The notes below the pieces were generated by a model. It searched no databases and was not told the origin of the DNA. It saw only the letters and a list, made by a program, of their open reading frames with translations. From an uncultured Prevotellaceae bacterium (GTDB taxonomy: Bacteria; Bacteroidota; Bacteroidia; Bacteroidales; Bacteroidaceae), in contig ONFE01000034.1 in the NCBI GenBank assembly GCA_900316985.1, positions 1-33,464 of the forward strand: a stretch of DNA of 33,464 nt. Reading direction: 5' to 3'. Positions within the stretch are counted from its first letter, which is position 1, and the number at the start of each line of letters is the position of its first letter. Shown here piece after piece: positions 6,102 to 13,998 of this stretch. Made by a program: the position numbers and the translations under genes.

Positions 6102-7394
6102 TTAGTGTTTCTTCTTTACTTGGAGTTTCGGAATCTTTAGCGTGGAGCCTTCCTTGGCTTCCGTGACGCCGTTGTGGACCATCACATAGACTTCCATGCC
6201 GGGACCTAGATAGGTCTTTGAGATTCTCTCCAGCGTCTGACCCTTGCGGACAACTACGGACTGCTGGGTGCCTACAATGTTATAGGCTCCTGTGCGGACA
6301 ATGTTGCGGGCGTTGGTCAGGGCCTTGGAATCTGTAGCGGAGGACTGGGTCGTGGCTTCTTCCTGCTGCTTCTTCACCTCTGCCTCATAGGCGGCCTTCT
6401 TGGCGGCCTCGGCCTTGGCATAGGCTTCTGCCTGGGCGATAGAGTCGGCTTTGGCCTTTGCGGCAGCAGCCTGGGCAGCGGCCTTCTCGTCTTCCACCTT
6501 ATTGGCAACGGTATCAACGGGAGCCTGCGTCTTTTCAACGGATGTGGTGTCTGCTGCCACTACCTGGGGTTCCTGAACAGCCTGGGCGCTTTGCTTTCCG
6601 AAATGATAGCCCACGAAATACATCAGAGCTCCCACGGCAATCATGCCAAGCAACCAGCCTATCCAGGACTTGGAAGACTTGGGCTCGAAGTTGTCGGAGT
6701 AATCAGAATTCTCGGAATACTCAGAGTTTTCAGAGTCCTCAGAATACTCGGAATCCTCGGGCTTATCGGGCTCTTCCACTTCAGGAAGGGCGATTTCCTC
6801 AGCTGGGGCATCCTCTGGCATCTCGGGTTCCTCAACCTCTGAGACGGGCATCTCAGCCAAAGGAACGACGGTCTCAGTTACGGTTTCCTCGGGAACTATG
6901 ATTTCCTCGGGCTGCTCCTCTACTATCTCGGGCTGTTCCTCTTCTACCTCGGGTTGTTCCTCTTCTACCTCGGGTTCTGGAGCGGGCTTTTCTTCCATCA
7001 GCTGCTCAATCTCAGGCTGTGGTTCGGGCTCTTCGGTCAGTTCAACCTCGGGTTCTTCGGAAAGGTTATCGAAGGTAACGCCTTCGTTGAGCACCACGGT
7101 CTCGAACTGGGCAAAGGGTTTGTTGACCAGGTCCTTCATCACGGCATCGGGGGTGAACGTAATCTTGGGACGGCCTTCTATGAGAATCCGTTCGCCTGTG
7201 TTCACATCCACACTCTCGCGGTTTTTCACTTCAATCACCTTGAAGGTTCCCAGTCCTTTCACCTTCACCAGTTTCTCATAGTGAAGGCCTTCGTTAAGAA
7301 CATCCACAAGGGCAGTCAGGAAGCGCTCGGCCTCCTTCTGCTGTATCTTATGCTTCTTGCTCAGATACTTCGCAAGGTCTTGAATCTTAGCCAT
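6102..7394 (-). CDS. HU-domain protein with acidic linker, membrane span and LysM domain
   Basis: Domains in order: an HU/IHF-type DNA-binding domain (residues 1-95, with LVKVKGLGTFKVIEVKNRESVDVNTGERI and GRPKITFTPDAVMKDLVN); a long Glu/Pro/Ser-rich disordered linker (110-240) built partly from repeats (EEEQPEV units, SEYSEDS units); one membrane span near residues 244-263 (WIGWLLGMIAVGALMYFVGY); an alanine/lysine coiled-coil-like stretch (about 290-345); and a C-terminal LysM-like domain (about 375-425, VVRKGQTLERISKTYLGPGMEVYVMVHNG). With no signal peptide, the HU part should be cytoplasmic and the LysM part periplasmic, so the protein could link DNA to peptidoglycan. That linkage is inference. 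Its start overlaps the upstream HU gene by 8 nt; it is last in the operon. Confidence 0.85.
   Translation of the reverse strand: MAKIQDLAKYLSKKHKIQQKEAERFLTALVDVLNEGLHYEKLVKVKGLGTFKVIEVKNRESVDVNTGERILIEGRPKITFTPDAVMKDLVNKPFAQFETVVLNEGVTFDNLSEEPEVELTEEPEPQPEIEQLMEEKPAPEPEVEEEQPEVEEEQPEIVEEQPEEIIVPEETVTETVVPLAEMPVSEVEEPEMPEDAPAEEIALPEVEEPDKPEDSEYSEDSENSEYSENSDYSDNFEPKSSKSWIGWLLGMIAVGALMYFVGYHFGKQSAQAVQEPQVVAADTTSVEKTQAPVDTVANKVEDEKAAAQAAAAKAKADSIAQAEAYAKAEAAKKAAYEAEVKKQQEEATTQSSATDSKALTNARNIVRTGAYNIVGTQQSVVVRKGQTLERISKTYLGPGMEVYVMVHNGVTEAKEGSTLKIPKLQVKKKH
6694..6756. repeat. Seven 9-bp coding repeats (Ser-Glu-x)
   Basis: Seven consecutive 9-bp units beginning at 6694, 6703, 6712, 6721, 6730, 6739 and 6748, each reading TC(A/G)GA(A/G)TNN on the plus strand. 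They encode the acidic SEY/SED/SEN run just before the membrane span. Two 21-bp repeats encoding EEEQPEV lie at about 6922-6971. Confidence 0.75.
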
Positions 7395-7677
7395 TTTCCT
7401 CTCCTTTCTTAAGTTTTTCCTTAATAGAAGCCACGGGCTTGAAATTCAATACAAGTTTGGGGGGAACAAGCATCCGCTGTCCCGTGCTCGGATTAGTCAT
7501 CACACGCTCCAGACGCTTCTTCACCTCGAAAGTTCCGAAGTTCTGCATCACGACATTGTCGCCCTCCTGAAACTTTTCGTTCATAGCATCGGTCAGTGTG
7601 AACACCATTTTTTGCACATCATCCTGAGTATACCCAGTCCGCTGCGCCAGTTCTTGAATGAATTGTTTATTGTTCAT
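7387..7677 (-). CDS. HU family DNA-binding protein
   Basis: A 96-residue protein of standard HU size. It has the helical N-terminus (MNNKQFIQELAQRTGYTQDDVQKMVFTLTDAM), the conserved beta-strand turn VVMQNFGTFEVKKRLERVMTNPSTGQ and the closing FKPVASIKEKL helix. The arm reads TNPSTGQRMLVPPKLVLNFKP, with Pro in the intercalating position as in typical HU/IHF. Dimers bind and bend DNA in the nucleoid. The start codon overlaps the rimO stop (ATGA), and its end overlaps the HU-LysM gene, so three genes are translationally chained. It may form a heterodimer with the HU domain of the next protein; that is inference. Confidence 0.9.
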   Translation of the reverse strand: MNNKQFIQELAQRTGYTQDDVQKMVFTLTDAMNEKFQEGDNVVMQNFGTFEVKKRLERVMTNPSTGQRMLVPPKLVLNFKPVASIKEKLKKGEENG

Positions 7678-8996
7678 ATCACTTGTCCATATAAGTCAAA
7701 CTCTTCTGCATCCGTTATCTTCACCTGATAGAACTGTCCGGTCCTCAGGCGTTTCTCATCGGCAGGTATCAGCACCTCGGGATCAACCTCCGGGGAACAG
7801 AACTCCGTGCGCCCGATATACCAGTTGCCTTCCTTGCGGTCGATAATCACCTGCAAGGTCTGCCCTATCTTCTGAGCCTCCAACTCGGCGGAAATATCCT
7901 GCTGGAGTTGCATGAGGCGGTCAAGGCGTTTCTGCTTGACACTTTCGGGAACATCATCTTCGTAGTGGTCTCCGCTATAGGTGCCCTCTTCCTCGGAATA
8001 GGCAAAGGCCCCCATCCGCTCAAATCGTGCCCAACGGGTGAATTCCATGAGTTCCTCGAAATCTTCATCGGTTTCACCGGGGAATCCCACCATCAGCGTG
8101 GTACGGATATGGATTCCGGGAACCTCCTGGCGAATCCGCTCTATCAGTTCGTAGGTCTCTGCCTTTGTCACATGCCGGCGCATACGTTCCAGCATACGGT
8201 CTGAGATGTGCTGCAAGGCGATATCGAGATAGTTGCAGACATTGGGCTTCTCACGCATAACCCTCAGCAAATCCCAAGGGAAATGGGTGGGATACGCATA
8301 ATGGAGCCGAATCCATTTCACGCCGGGGATGTCGGCCATGCGCTCCACCAACTCTGCAATATGCTGCTTGCCATCAATGTCAACGCCATAATAGGTCAGT
8401 TCCTGGGCAATCACCTGAAACTCCTTCACGCCCTGTGAGACCAGATGCCCTACTTCCGCAAGGATCTCCTCCATCGGACGGCTCTGGTGACGACCGGTAA
8501 TAATCGGAATGGCACAATAGGCACAATGGCGGTCACAGCCCTCGGCTATCTTCAGATAGGCATAATGACGGGGCGTTGTCAAATGGCGGTGAACACATCC
8601 CGAAGCTGCATTGTCCTCGATGAAACCGCCGTTTTCTTCTTTCCGGAGGTCCTCCAGCAGACGCGGATAGTCAAACTTGCCATAATAGCCATCCACGCCG
8701 GGAATCTCAGCTTCAAGGTCGGCCTTGTAACGCTCTGAAAGACAGCCCATCACGAACAGTTTGCGAAGCTTTCCTTCTTCCTTCCGCTGCACAAATTCGA
8801 GGATGGTATTAATGCTTTCCTCCTTGGCATCAGCGATGAAACCGCAGGTATTGATAACCGCAATCTCACCCTGGGGCCTCACGGAGTCATGGGTACAATG
8901 GTAGCCGTAACGCTCCATCAGACCCATCAGCCGCTCGGAGTCCACCAGATTCTTGGAACATCCCAGCGTGATAATATCTATCTGGTTCTTCTTCAA
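7674..8996 (-). CDS. rimO: Ribosomal protein S12 methylthiotransferase RimO
   Basis: A radical-SAM methylthiotransferase that adds a methylthio group to the conserved aspartate of ribosomal protein S12. At 440 residues it has the normal length. Seen: the N-terminal UPF0004 domain with cluster cysteines C13 (LGCSKN), C51 (NTCGF) and C85 (MGCLSERY); the radical-SAM motif C154-x3-C158-x2-C161 (GCDRHCAYCAIPIITGRHQSRP); and a C-terminal TRAM domain (about 370-440). The SKNLVDSE and GRHQSRP motifs favour RimO over the tRNA enzyme MiaB. It follows ftsY with a 2-nt gap and overlaps the HU start by 4 nt. Confidence 0.96.
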   Translation of the reverse strand: MKKNQIDIITLGCSKNLVDSERLMGLMERYGYHCTHDSVRPQGEIAVINTCGFIADAKEESINTILEFVQRKEEGKLRKLFVMGCLSERYKADLEAEIPGVDGYYGKFDYPRLLEDLRKEENGGFIEDNAASGCVHRHLTTPRHYAYLKIAEGCDRHCAYCAIPIITGRHQSRPMEEILAEVGHLVSQGVKEFQVIAQELTYYGVDIDGKQHIAELVERMADIPGVKWIRLHYAYPTHFPWDLLRVMREKPNVCNYLDIALQHISDRMLERMRRHVTKAETYELIERIRQEVPGIHIRTTLMVGFPGETDEDFEELMEFTRWARFERMGAFAYSEEEGTYSGDHYEDDVPESVKQKRLDRLMQLQQDISAELEAQKIGQTLQVIIDRKEGNWYIGRTEFCSPEVDPEVLIPADEKRLRTGQFYQVKITDAEEFDLYGQVI

Positions 8997-8998
8997 GT

Positions 8999-9868
8999 CT
9001 ACTTAAATAAGGAATCCACGAATTCGCGCTTGTTGAACAGCTGAAGATCTTCCATGCCTTCACCCAAGCCAATGTATTTTACGGGAACGCCCAACTGGTC
9101 GGAAATACCGATGACTACGCCTCCTTTTGCGGTTCCATCGAGTTTTGTAATGGCCAGAGAGGTAATCTGCGTCACGGCAGAGAACTGCTTGGCCTGCTCA
9201 AAGGCATTCTGTCCGGTGGAACCGTCGAGAACGAGCATCACCTCATCGGGAGCCTCTGGCAAGACCTTCTTCATTACCTCCTTGATTTTCTTCAACTCAT
9301 TCATCAAGCCTACCTTGTTGTGCAGACGGCCAGCCGTATCAATCAATACGACATCGGCCCCATTGGCCTTGGCTGAACTGAGGGTGTCAAAGGCAACGGA
9401 AGCAGGGTCGCTTCCCATCTGCTGCTTGATAACAGGCACACCCACGCGCTCACCCCAGATACAAATCTGCTCAACGGCTGCAGCTCGGAACGTATCGGCA
9501 GCACCGAGATAGACTTTCTTGCCGGCCTGCTTGAACTGCCAGGCCAGTTTGCCTATCGTGGTCGTCTTACCTACTCCATTCACGCCAACCACCAGAATCA
9601 CATAAGGCTTATGGTCATTGGGCAGGTCCCAGTCAGACTGGTCAGAATTTCCGTTTTCATCGATTCGCTTGATGACTTTCAAGGTCGTATCAACGCCCAC
9701 GTCGCTGGTAATCAACACTTCCTCCAAATCATCCAAGACCTCATCATCGACCTTGGATTTTCCTGCTACAGCACGCGTCAACTTATCGAAAACACTCTGC
9801 TTTGTCTTTTCCAAACCCTTGTCAAGTGTCTCCTTTTTGTTTTTATTGAAAAGTCCGAATAAACCCAT
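8999..9868 (-). CDS. ftsY: Signal recognition particle receptor FtsY (shortened N domain)
   Basis: SRP-receptor GTPase that docks ribosome-SRP complexes at the inner membrane. GTPase motifs are complete: GVNGVGKTTT (95-104), ADTFRAAAVEQ, DTAGR, TKLDGTAKGG and the closing GLGEGMEDLQLFN. There is no acidic A domain, as is normal in Bacteroidota; the N-terminal MGLFGLFNKNKKE probably serves membrane contact. At 289 residues it is about 30 shorter than the approximately 320 I recall for relatives. The gap falls after VIKRIDENGN (about residue 73), where relatives carry two further N-domain helices before the G domain. The frame is intact. It has its own promoter at 9888-9918 and heads the operon. 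Confidence 0.94.
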   Translation of the reverse strand: MGLFGLFNKNKKETLDKGLEKTKQSVFDKLTRAVAGKSKVDDEVLDDLEEVLITSDVGVDTTLKVIKRIDENGNSDQSDWDLPNDHKPYVILVVGVNGVGKTTTIGKLAWQFKQAGKKVYLGAADTFRAAAVEQICIWGERVGVPVIKQQMGSDPASVAFDTLSSAKANGADVVLIDTAGRLHNKVGLMNELKKIKEVMKKVLPEAPDEVMLVLDGSTGQNAFEQAKQFSAVTQITSLAITKLDGTAKGGVVIGISDQLGVPVKYIGLGEGMEDLQLFNKREFVDSLFK

Positions 9869-9887
9869 AATATTGCAATATTTTGTG

Positions 9888-9918
9888 CAAAATTAGTGCA
9901 AATGAGCGAAAAAAGCAA
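9888..9918 (-). promoter_or_regulatory. ftsY: Promoter of the ftsY operon
   Basis: On the minus strand TTG (9916-9918) is followed after 20 nt by TAATTTTG (9888-9895), an exact match to TTG-n19-21-TAnnTTTG. Transcription would start about 14 nt upstream of the ftsY ATG. No other promoter is visible in the operon. Confidence 0.75.
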
Positions 9919-9997
9919 GATTTATCTTGATTTTTTCCGAATGCAGCCTAATTTCACGGTGCGTAGCGACGTAAAATTAGTGCAAATGAGCGAAAAA
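9889..9997. repeat. 25-bp direct repeat spanning a duplicated promoter
   Basis: The same 25 bp occurs at 9889-9913 and 9973-9997, 84 bp apart, without mismatch. Each copy covers the stretch between -33 and -7. The distal copy keeps the TTG and the 20-nt spacer, but its -7 box reads TAATTTTA rather than TAATTTTG, so it looks like a decayed second promoter. Confidence 0.85.
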
Positions 9998-10058
9998 GGC
10001 AAAATAATTTTGTATTATTTGCGTTTTTCATCAAAAATGTTCCGTTTCATCGGCACAC

Positions 10059-10091
10059 AAAAAAAGCAGTACAACAATTGAGTTGCACTGC
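10059..10091 (-). terminator. Terminator of the rpmB-rpmG-DUF4295 operon
   Basis: On the minus strand GCAGTGCAAC pairs with GTTGTACTGC (arms 10082-10091 and 10066-10075, one mismatch) around a 6-nt loop and is followed by seven T. It lies 33 nt after the DUF4295 stop codon. Confidence 0.85.
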
Positions 10092-10124
10092 CTTATTTAA
10101 AATCAAACGATGAATTCGTAGTTT

Positions 10125-10283
10125 TTAGTTCTTGAAGAAGTCCTTAACCTCCTCGTTGGGAACCATCTGCTCATCGAAGATGTAAGCACCAGTCTTGGGG
10201 CTCTTCACCATCTTGATGACCTTTGTATAAGCGCGACCATCCTTAGAACCTTCGTGGAGGGTAGCAACGGTTTTCTTTGCCAT
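10125..10283 (-). CDS. DUF4295 domain-containing protein (small ribosome-linked protein)
   Basis: A 52-residue protein, MAKKTVATLHEGSKDGRAYT through to EEVKDFFKN, matching the Bacteroidota DUF4295 family that is regularly encoded right after L28 and L33. It starts 15 nt after the rpmG stop and ends before a terminator. It is small and fairly basic, with KTGAYIFDEQMVPNEEV in the C-terminal half. A ribosome-associated role is inferred from gene order only; its biochemical function is not known to me. Confidence 0.92.
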   Translation of the reverse strand: MAKKTVATLHEGSKDGRAYTKVIKMVKSPKTGAYIFDEQMVPNEEVKDFFKN

Positions 10284-10298
10284 ATCTTAAATAAATGA

Positions 10299-10487
10299 TT
10301 ATTTAATCTCCTTGTGAAGAGTCATCTTCTTCAGGATGGGGTTATACTTCATGAGTTCCATTCTCTCGGGAGTGTTCTTGCGGTTCTTAGTCGTAATATA
10401 ACGGCTAGTACCCGGCATTCCACTCTGCTTGATCTCGGTGCACTCCAGAATCACCTGGACGCGATTACCTTTAGCCTTTTTTGCCAT
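10299..10487 (-). CDS. rpmG: 50S ribosomal protein L33
   Basis: A 62-residue L33, a large-subunit protein near the E site. The motif [41 protein letters not shown] covers the family signature. The zinc-binding CxxC pairs of C+ L33 paralogs are absent (a single Cys), so this is the zinc-free form, as is usual here. It lies 5 nt after the rpmB stop, in the rpmB-rpmG-DUF4295 operon. Confidence 0.97.
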   Translation of the reverse strand: MAKKAKGNRVQVILECTEIKQSGMPGTSRYITTKNRKNTPERMELMKYNPILKKMTLHKEIK

Positions 10488-10492
10488 GGTTG

Positions 10493-10756
10493 TTATTCTC
10501 CTATCACTTTAATATCTTTCCAATCCACGTAGCCATTCTTCACAGCCTGCTTCAGGGCTGCATCGAGGCCAACCTTGTTAATAAGACGCAAACCTGCGGC
10601 ACTGATTTTCAGGCTGATCCAGCACTGCTCTTCTACATAATAGAACTTCTTGCTGAACAGGTTAACGTCAAAGCTGCGCTTTGTGCGGTGCTTTGAGTGG
10701 GAAACATTGTTACCTATCTGGGCTTTCTTTCCCGTAATCTGACAAATCTTAGACAT
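10493..10756 (-). CDS. rpmB: 50S ribosomal protein L28
   Basis: An 87-residue L28 with the expected start [27 protein letters not shown], the [29 protein letters not shown] core and normal length. L28 is a large-subunit protein needed for full ribosome assembly. Only one Cys lies in the N-terminal zinc-site position (KICQITGK), so this is a zinc-free form. First gene of its operon, with a promoter at 10808-10837. Confidence 0.97.
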   Translation of the reverse strand: MSKICQITGKKAQIGNNVSHSKHRTKRSFDVNLFSKKFYYVEEQCWISLKISAAGLRLINKVGLDAALKQAVKNGYVDWKDIKVIGE

Positions 10757-10807
10757 TTCTATCTACTTTTTTTGAGTCCTTAATTGATACTTATTCCAAA
10801 CAGGGTG

Positions 10808-10837
10808 CAAAATTACAAACTTTTCTCGAATAAACAA
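10808..10837 (-). promoter_or_regulatory. rpmB: Promoter of the rpmB operon
   Basis: On the minus strand TTG (10835-10837), a 19-nt spacer, then TAATTTTG (10808-10815). This matches the Bacteroidota consensus exactly and lies about 52 nt upstream of the rpmB ATG. Confidence 0.75.
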
Positions 10838-10893
10838 AATAAATACTTAAAGAAAGTTGTAAATTAATGTTTTTTTTGAGAAAACCTGGCTTT

Positions 10894-11394
10894 TTACTCC
10901 TCTATCGGGTGCTCTTTGAGGTAATTAAGGAACAATTGGAGCGCCTGAGTGGCTGCTTTGGATATATTCTTATCACGTCCGTCATCCTCCGTAAGCTGAA
11001 GGGTCACCACATCATCAGCCGTACCACATGCCAGCCAAATTGTGCCAACAGGAATCTCCTTGGTTCCTCCACCAGGACCGGCATAACCGGTTGCAGAAAT
11101 GGCATAGTCGGTAGCCAACACCTTACAGGCACCTTTCACCATCGCAATGGCCACTTCCTCACAGACGGCAGTCTTCTCTGCCAACACCTGAGGATCAACA
11201 CCTAAGAGACGCTCTTTGATTTCATCGACATAACTCACGATAGAGCCTTTGAAATAGTTGGAACTACCGGGAGAAGCCACGATGGCCTCTGCTATATGAC
11301 CGCCCGTACAACTTTCCGCCGTGCCGAGTGTCTTACCTTTTTCGTAAAGAAGCGTATTGATCTCCTTACTGATGATTTTATTTTCAAATTCCAT
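10894..11394 (-). CDS. pncC: CinA-family nicotinamide-nucleotide amidohydrolase (PncC)
   Basis: A 166-residue stand-alone CinA C-terminal domain. PncC hydrolyses nicotinamide mononucleotide to nicotinate mononucleotide and ammonia, recycling pyridine nucleotides. Seen: LGTAESCTGGHIAEAIVASPGSSNYFKGSIVSYV with the conserved Ser/Gly motif, and ISATGYAGPGGGTKEIPVGTIWLACG. The N-terminal molybdopterin-binding-like (COG1058) domain of full CinA is absent, as expected for PncC. It lies 31 nt after tsaD on the same strand and is probably the last gene of map-tsaD-pncC. Only the family-level reaction is known; it is not shown for this protein. Confidence 0.92.
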   Translation of the reverse strand: MEFENKIISKEINTLLYEKGKTLGTAESCTGGHIAEAIVASPGSSNYFKGSIVSYVDEIKERLLGVDPQVLAEKTAVCEEVAIAMVKGACKVLATDYAISATGYAGPGGGTKEIPVGTIWLACGTADDVVTLQLTEDDGRDKNISKAATQALQLFLNYLKEHPIEE

Positions 11395-11425
11395 ACCTGA
11401 TTGGGATTAAAGGGTTAGTTTCCAA

Positions 11426-12454
11426 TTATTTGAATGTGACTTTCGAGAAAGCCGGCACCTCGATACCGCAGAATTGCTTGTCAAGATACTTGTAATAGCC
11501 TACGATACCTATCATGGCCGCATTATCGGTGGTGTAACTGAATTTCGGGATGTAGATGGTCCAGCCATAGCGACGGGCATGGTCATGGAAGGCATTACGC
11601 AGACCATTGTTGGCGCTGACTCCACCGGCAACGGCCACATGCTTGATACCTGTCTGTTTGACAGCCAGGCGCAACTTCTTCATCAGGATATCCACGATGG
11701 TGAACTCCAACGAAGCCGCCAGGTCTTCCTTGTGATGTTCCACGAAATCGGGGTCTTCCTTCACCCAGTCACGCAGATTGTAGAGGAAGGAGGTCTTAAG
11801 TCCGCTGAAACTGTAATCAAGTCCGGGGATATTCGGTTCGGAGAATTTATAGGCCTTGGGATTTCCCTGACGGGCCAGCTTGTCTATTATGGGACCACCG
11901 GGATAACCCAGGCCCATCACCTTCGAACACTTGTCGATAGCCTCTCCGGCCGCATCGTCGATGGTCTGGCCAAGCACTTCCATATCATTGTAGGCATTCA
12001 CCTTCACAATCTGGGAGTTGCCTCCACTCACCAACAGACAAAGGAACGGGAGCGGCGGCTGGGCATGGTCGTCATCAGCCTCCTTGATGAAATGGGCCAT
12101 CACATGACCTTGCAGATGGTTGACATCAATCATGGGAATACCCAGCGCACGGGCAAATCCCTTGGCAAAACTGACTCCCACCAACAGCGAACCCATCAGT
12201 CCGGGACCACGGGTGAAGGCTACGGCTGAGAGTTGTTCCTTTTCGATGCCTGCACGCTTGATGGCCTGATCTACCACAGGCACTACATTCTGCTGATGGG
12301 CGCGAGATGCCAGCTCAGGCACCACACCACCGTATGCTTCGTGAACAGCCTGCGAAGCCGTGACATTGCTCAGCAGGATGCCATTCTTCAAGACGGCTGC
12401 CGAGGTATCGTCACAACTGCTTTCTATACCGAGAATATAGATATCCTTATCCAT
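11426..12454 (-). CDS. tsaD: tRNA N6-adenosine threonylcarbamoyltransferase TsaD
   Basis: A 342-residue TsaD of normal length. It transfers the threonylcarbamoyl group to A37 of ANN-decoding tRNAs, working with TsaB and TsaE. Seen: ILGIESSCDDTSAAVL at the start, the metal ligands in NHLQGHVMAH (HxxxH), the nucleotide-binding LLVSGGNSQIV and GEAIDKCSKVMGLGYPGGP, and AVAGGVSANNGLR. It begins one base after the map stop codon, so translation is coupled. A tRNA-Thr, a natural ANN-decoding substrate class, lies at the far end of the window but is not linked in transcription. Confidence 0.97.
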   Translation of the reverse strand: MDKDIYILGIESSCDDTSAAVLKNGILLSNVTASQAVHEAYGGVVPELASRAHQQNVVPVVDQAIKRAGIEKEQLSAVAFTRGPGLMGSLLVGVSFAKGFARALGIPMIDVNHLQGHVMAHFIKEADDDHAQPPLPFLCLLVSGGNSQIVKVNAYNDMEVLGQTIDDAAGEAIDKCSKVMGLGYPGGPIIDKLARQGNPKAYKFSEPNIPGLDYSFSGLKTSFLYNLRDWVKEDPDFVEHHKEDLAASLEFTIVDILMKKLRLAVKQTGIKHVAVAGGVSANNGLRNAFHDHARRYGWTIYIPKFSYTTDNAAMIGIVGYYKYLDKQFCGIEVPAFSKVTFK

Positions 12455-12455
12455 A

Positions 12456-13319
12456 TCAATAAGTCAAAATTTCCACACCATGCTCACGCATCACCAACGT
12501 ATGCTCCCATTGGGCGCTGGGCTTTTCGTCCCAGGAGATAACCTCCCATCCGTAGGGATCGTCATCATCCACAAAGACCTTCCAGGAACCCATGTTGATC
12601 ATCGGCTCAATGGTAAACACCATTCCCGGAACGAGCAGCATACCTGTACCTTTGCGGCCATAATGCAGCACATCGGGCTCGGTATGGAACTTCAGTCCCA
12701 CGCCGTGACCGCAGAGATCGCGCACCACGCCATAGCCGTACTTATGGGCATGCTTCTGAATGGCATTGCCGATATCGCCCACGAAACAATAGGGTTTGGC
12801 GGCTTCCATTCCTATTTCGAGGCATTCCTTGGCCACACGCACCAGCTGTTCCTTCTCAGGAGTGGTCTTTCCGATGATGAACATACGGGAGGCGTCTGCA
12901 TAATAGCCGTCGAGAATGGTCGTGAAATCCACGTTGATGATATCGCCCTCCTCGAGCACATCCTCTTCCTTGGGGATACCGTGACAAACCACTTCGTTGA
13001 TGCTGGTACACACGCTCTTGGGGAATCCTTCATAGTTAAGGCAGGCAGGAACGGCACCGTGCGCCTCGCAATAGGCCATGCAGATGTCGTCAATCTCCTG
13101 CGTGTTCATTCCGGCATGAATCTGACGGGCCACTTCATCAAGCACACCCGTGTTGACAACACCAGCCCGACGAATGCCTTCTATCTGTTCTTCATTAAGA
13201 ATCAAGTCGCGGGTAGGAACCTCCTTACCTTTGTTCTCCCAGTACATCACCTTCTTGTCGAGTTCCGTCAAGGGTTGACCGGGCTGGCAATGCCATCTTT
13301 TCTTCTTGTTAAAAACCAT
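12456..13319 (-). CDS. map: Type I methionine aminopeptidase
   Basis: Removes the initiator methionine from new proteins. Type I fold with all five metal ligands: D131 (INVDFTT), D142 (GYYADASR), H205 (GHGVGLKFHTEP), E238 (FTIEP) and E272 (AQWEHT); His113 in EVVCHGIP is the substrate-contacting histidine. The 287 residues exceed the 250-265 of the shortest forms because of a basic N-terminal extension (MVFNKKKRWHCQPGQPLTELDKKVM) of about 40 residues, which may contact the ribosome; that is inference. It heads the map-tsaD-pncC unit and has a promoter just upstream at 13345-13377. Confidence 0.96.
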   Translation of the reverse strand: MVFNKKKRWHCQPGQPLTELDKKVMYWENKGKEVPTRDLILNEEQIEGIRRAGVVNTGVLDEVARQIHAGMNTQEIDDICMAYCEAHGAVPACLNYEGFPKSVCTSINEVVCHGIPKEEDVLEEGDIINVDFTTILDGYYADASRMFIIGKTTPEKEQLVRVAKECLEIGMEAAKPYCFVGDIGNAIQKHAHKYGYGVVRDLCGHGVGLKFHTEPDVLHYGRKGTGMLLVPGMVFTIEPMINMGSWKVFVDDDDPYGWEVISWDEKPSAQWEHTLVMREHGVEILTY

Positions 13320-13344
13320 GCTAAACGTTTTTGCTTACGGAGTG

Positions 13345-13377
13345 CAAAATTATAAAGAAATTCCGAGAAACGTGCAA
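13345..13377 (-). promoter_or_regulatory. map: Promoter of map-tsaD-pncC
   Basis: TAATTTTG (minus strand, 13345-13352) lies 25 nt before the map start. A TTG at 13375-13377 is 22 nt upstream of it, slightly wider than the usual 19-21. It falls in the only gap between the HAD gene and map. Confidence 0.6.
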
Positions 13378-13998
13378 CTATTTCAAATAATCGTATATTT
13401 CGCGGGTCCAATCGGCTCCGTTCTGCGGACAGAACGTGCGGATACCTATCTGACTGGCTGTTGCCACATTACGTGGACCGTCGTCCAGAAACAGGCAATC
13501 GCCGGGAGGAACCTGCTCAGCCATCAGCACCTTGCGGAAGAACATGTCGTCGGGTTTCATCACACCCAGTTCGTAACTGAGGTAGGTGGCATCGAAATAA
13601 TCATCGATGCTATGCCCATCCCCATCGAAATCGCCACTCTTCGCCCACGACATCATATAGGGATTGGTGTTCGAAAGCAGTATCAGCCGATAGCCTTCGC
13701 TACGCAGCTTCTTCAAGGCCTCCAGATTGCGCTTGGGAACGTCTTCGCGATAGCCCAGCCAGGCATGGCGGCACTCATCATAGGAGAGTTCGCGTCCGCA
13801 GAGTATCGACAGTTCCTTACGGAATTCCTCGGCAGTAATCTTGCCTTCCTCCAATTCTCCGAAGATGCCGCCCTGCGTATAGAGGTCAAGCCATTTATCG
13901 GCATCGGGAAGTCCCAAAGCCTTAAAACGCCTCAATGCTTCGGGATGGCTGAGTGTCACGACAACGCCCCCAAAGTCAAATATAATATTACGTATCAT
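13378..13998 (-). CDS. HAD-superfamily phosphatase (subfamily IA)
   Basis: A 206-residue HAD hydrolase. Motif I is [10 protein letters not shown] with nucleophile D8; the second acid is replaced by Gly10, as in YihX-type sugar-phosphate phosphatases and their relatives. Motif II is LILLSNTN, motif III the lysine in LGVMKPDD, and motif [13 protein letters not shown] helical cap occupies about residues 15-85. YihX-like enzymes dephosphorylate alpha-glucose-1-phosphate, but the substrate here cannot be told from sequence. The start codon overlaps the metH stop (ATGA), so it is translationally coupled to metH. Confidence 0.9.
   Translation of the reverse strand: MIRNIIFDFGGVVVTLSHPEALRRFKALGLPDADKWLDLYTQGGIFGELEEGKITAEEFRKELSILCGRELSYDECRHAWLGYREDVPKRNLEALKKLRSEGYRLILLSNTNPYMMSWAKSGDFDGDGHSIDDYFDATYLSYELGVMKPDDMFFRKVLMAEQVPPGDCLFLDDGPRNVATASQIGIRTFCPQNGADWTREIYDYLK

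Noticed and set aside
11474-12229. Long plus-strand frame antisense to tsaD (251 codons)
   Set aside because: It is the mirror of a conserved gene; the histidine- and threonine-rich composition is typical of antisense translation, and no promoter is seen.
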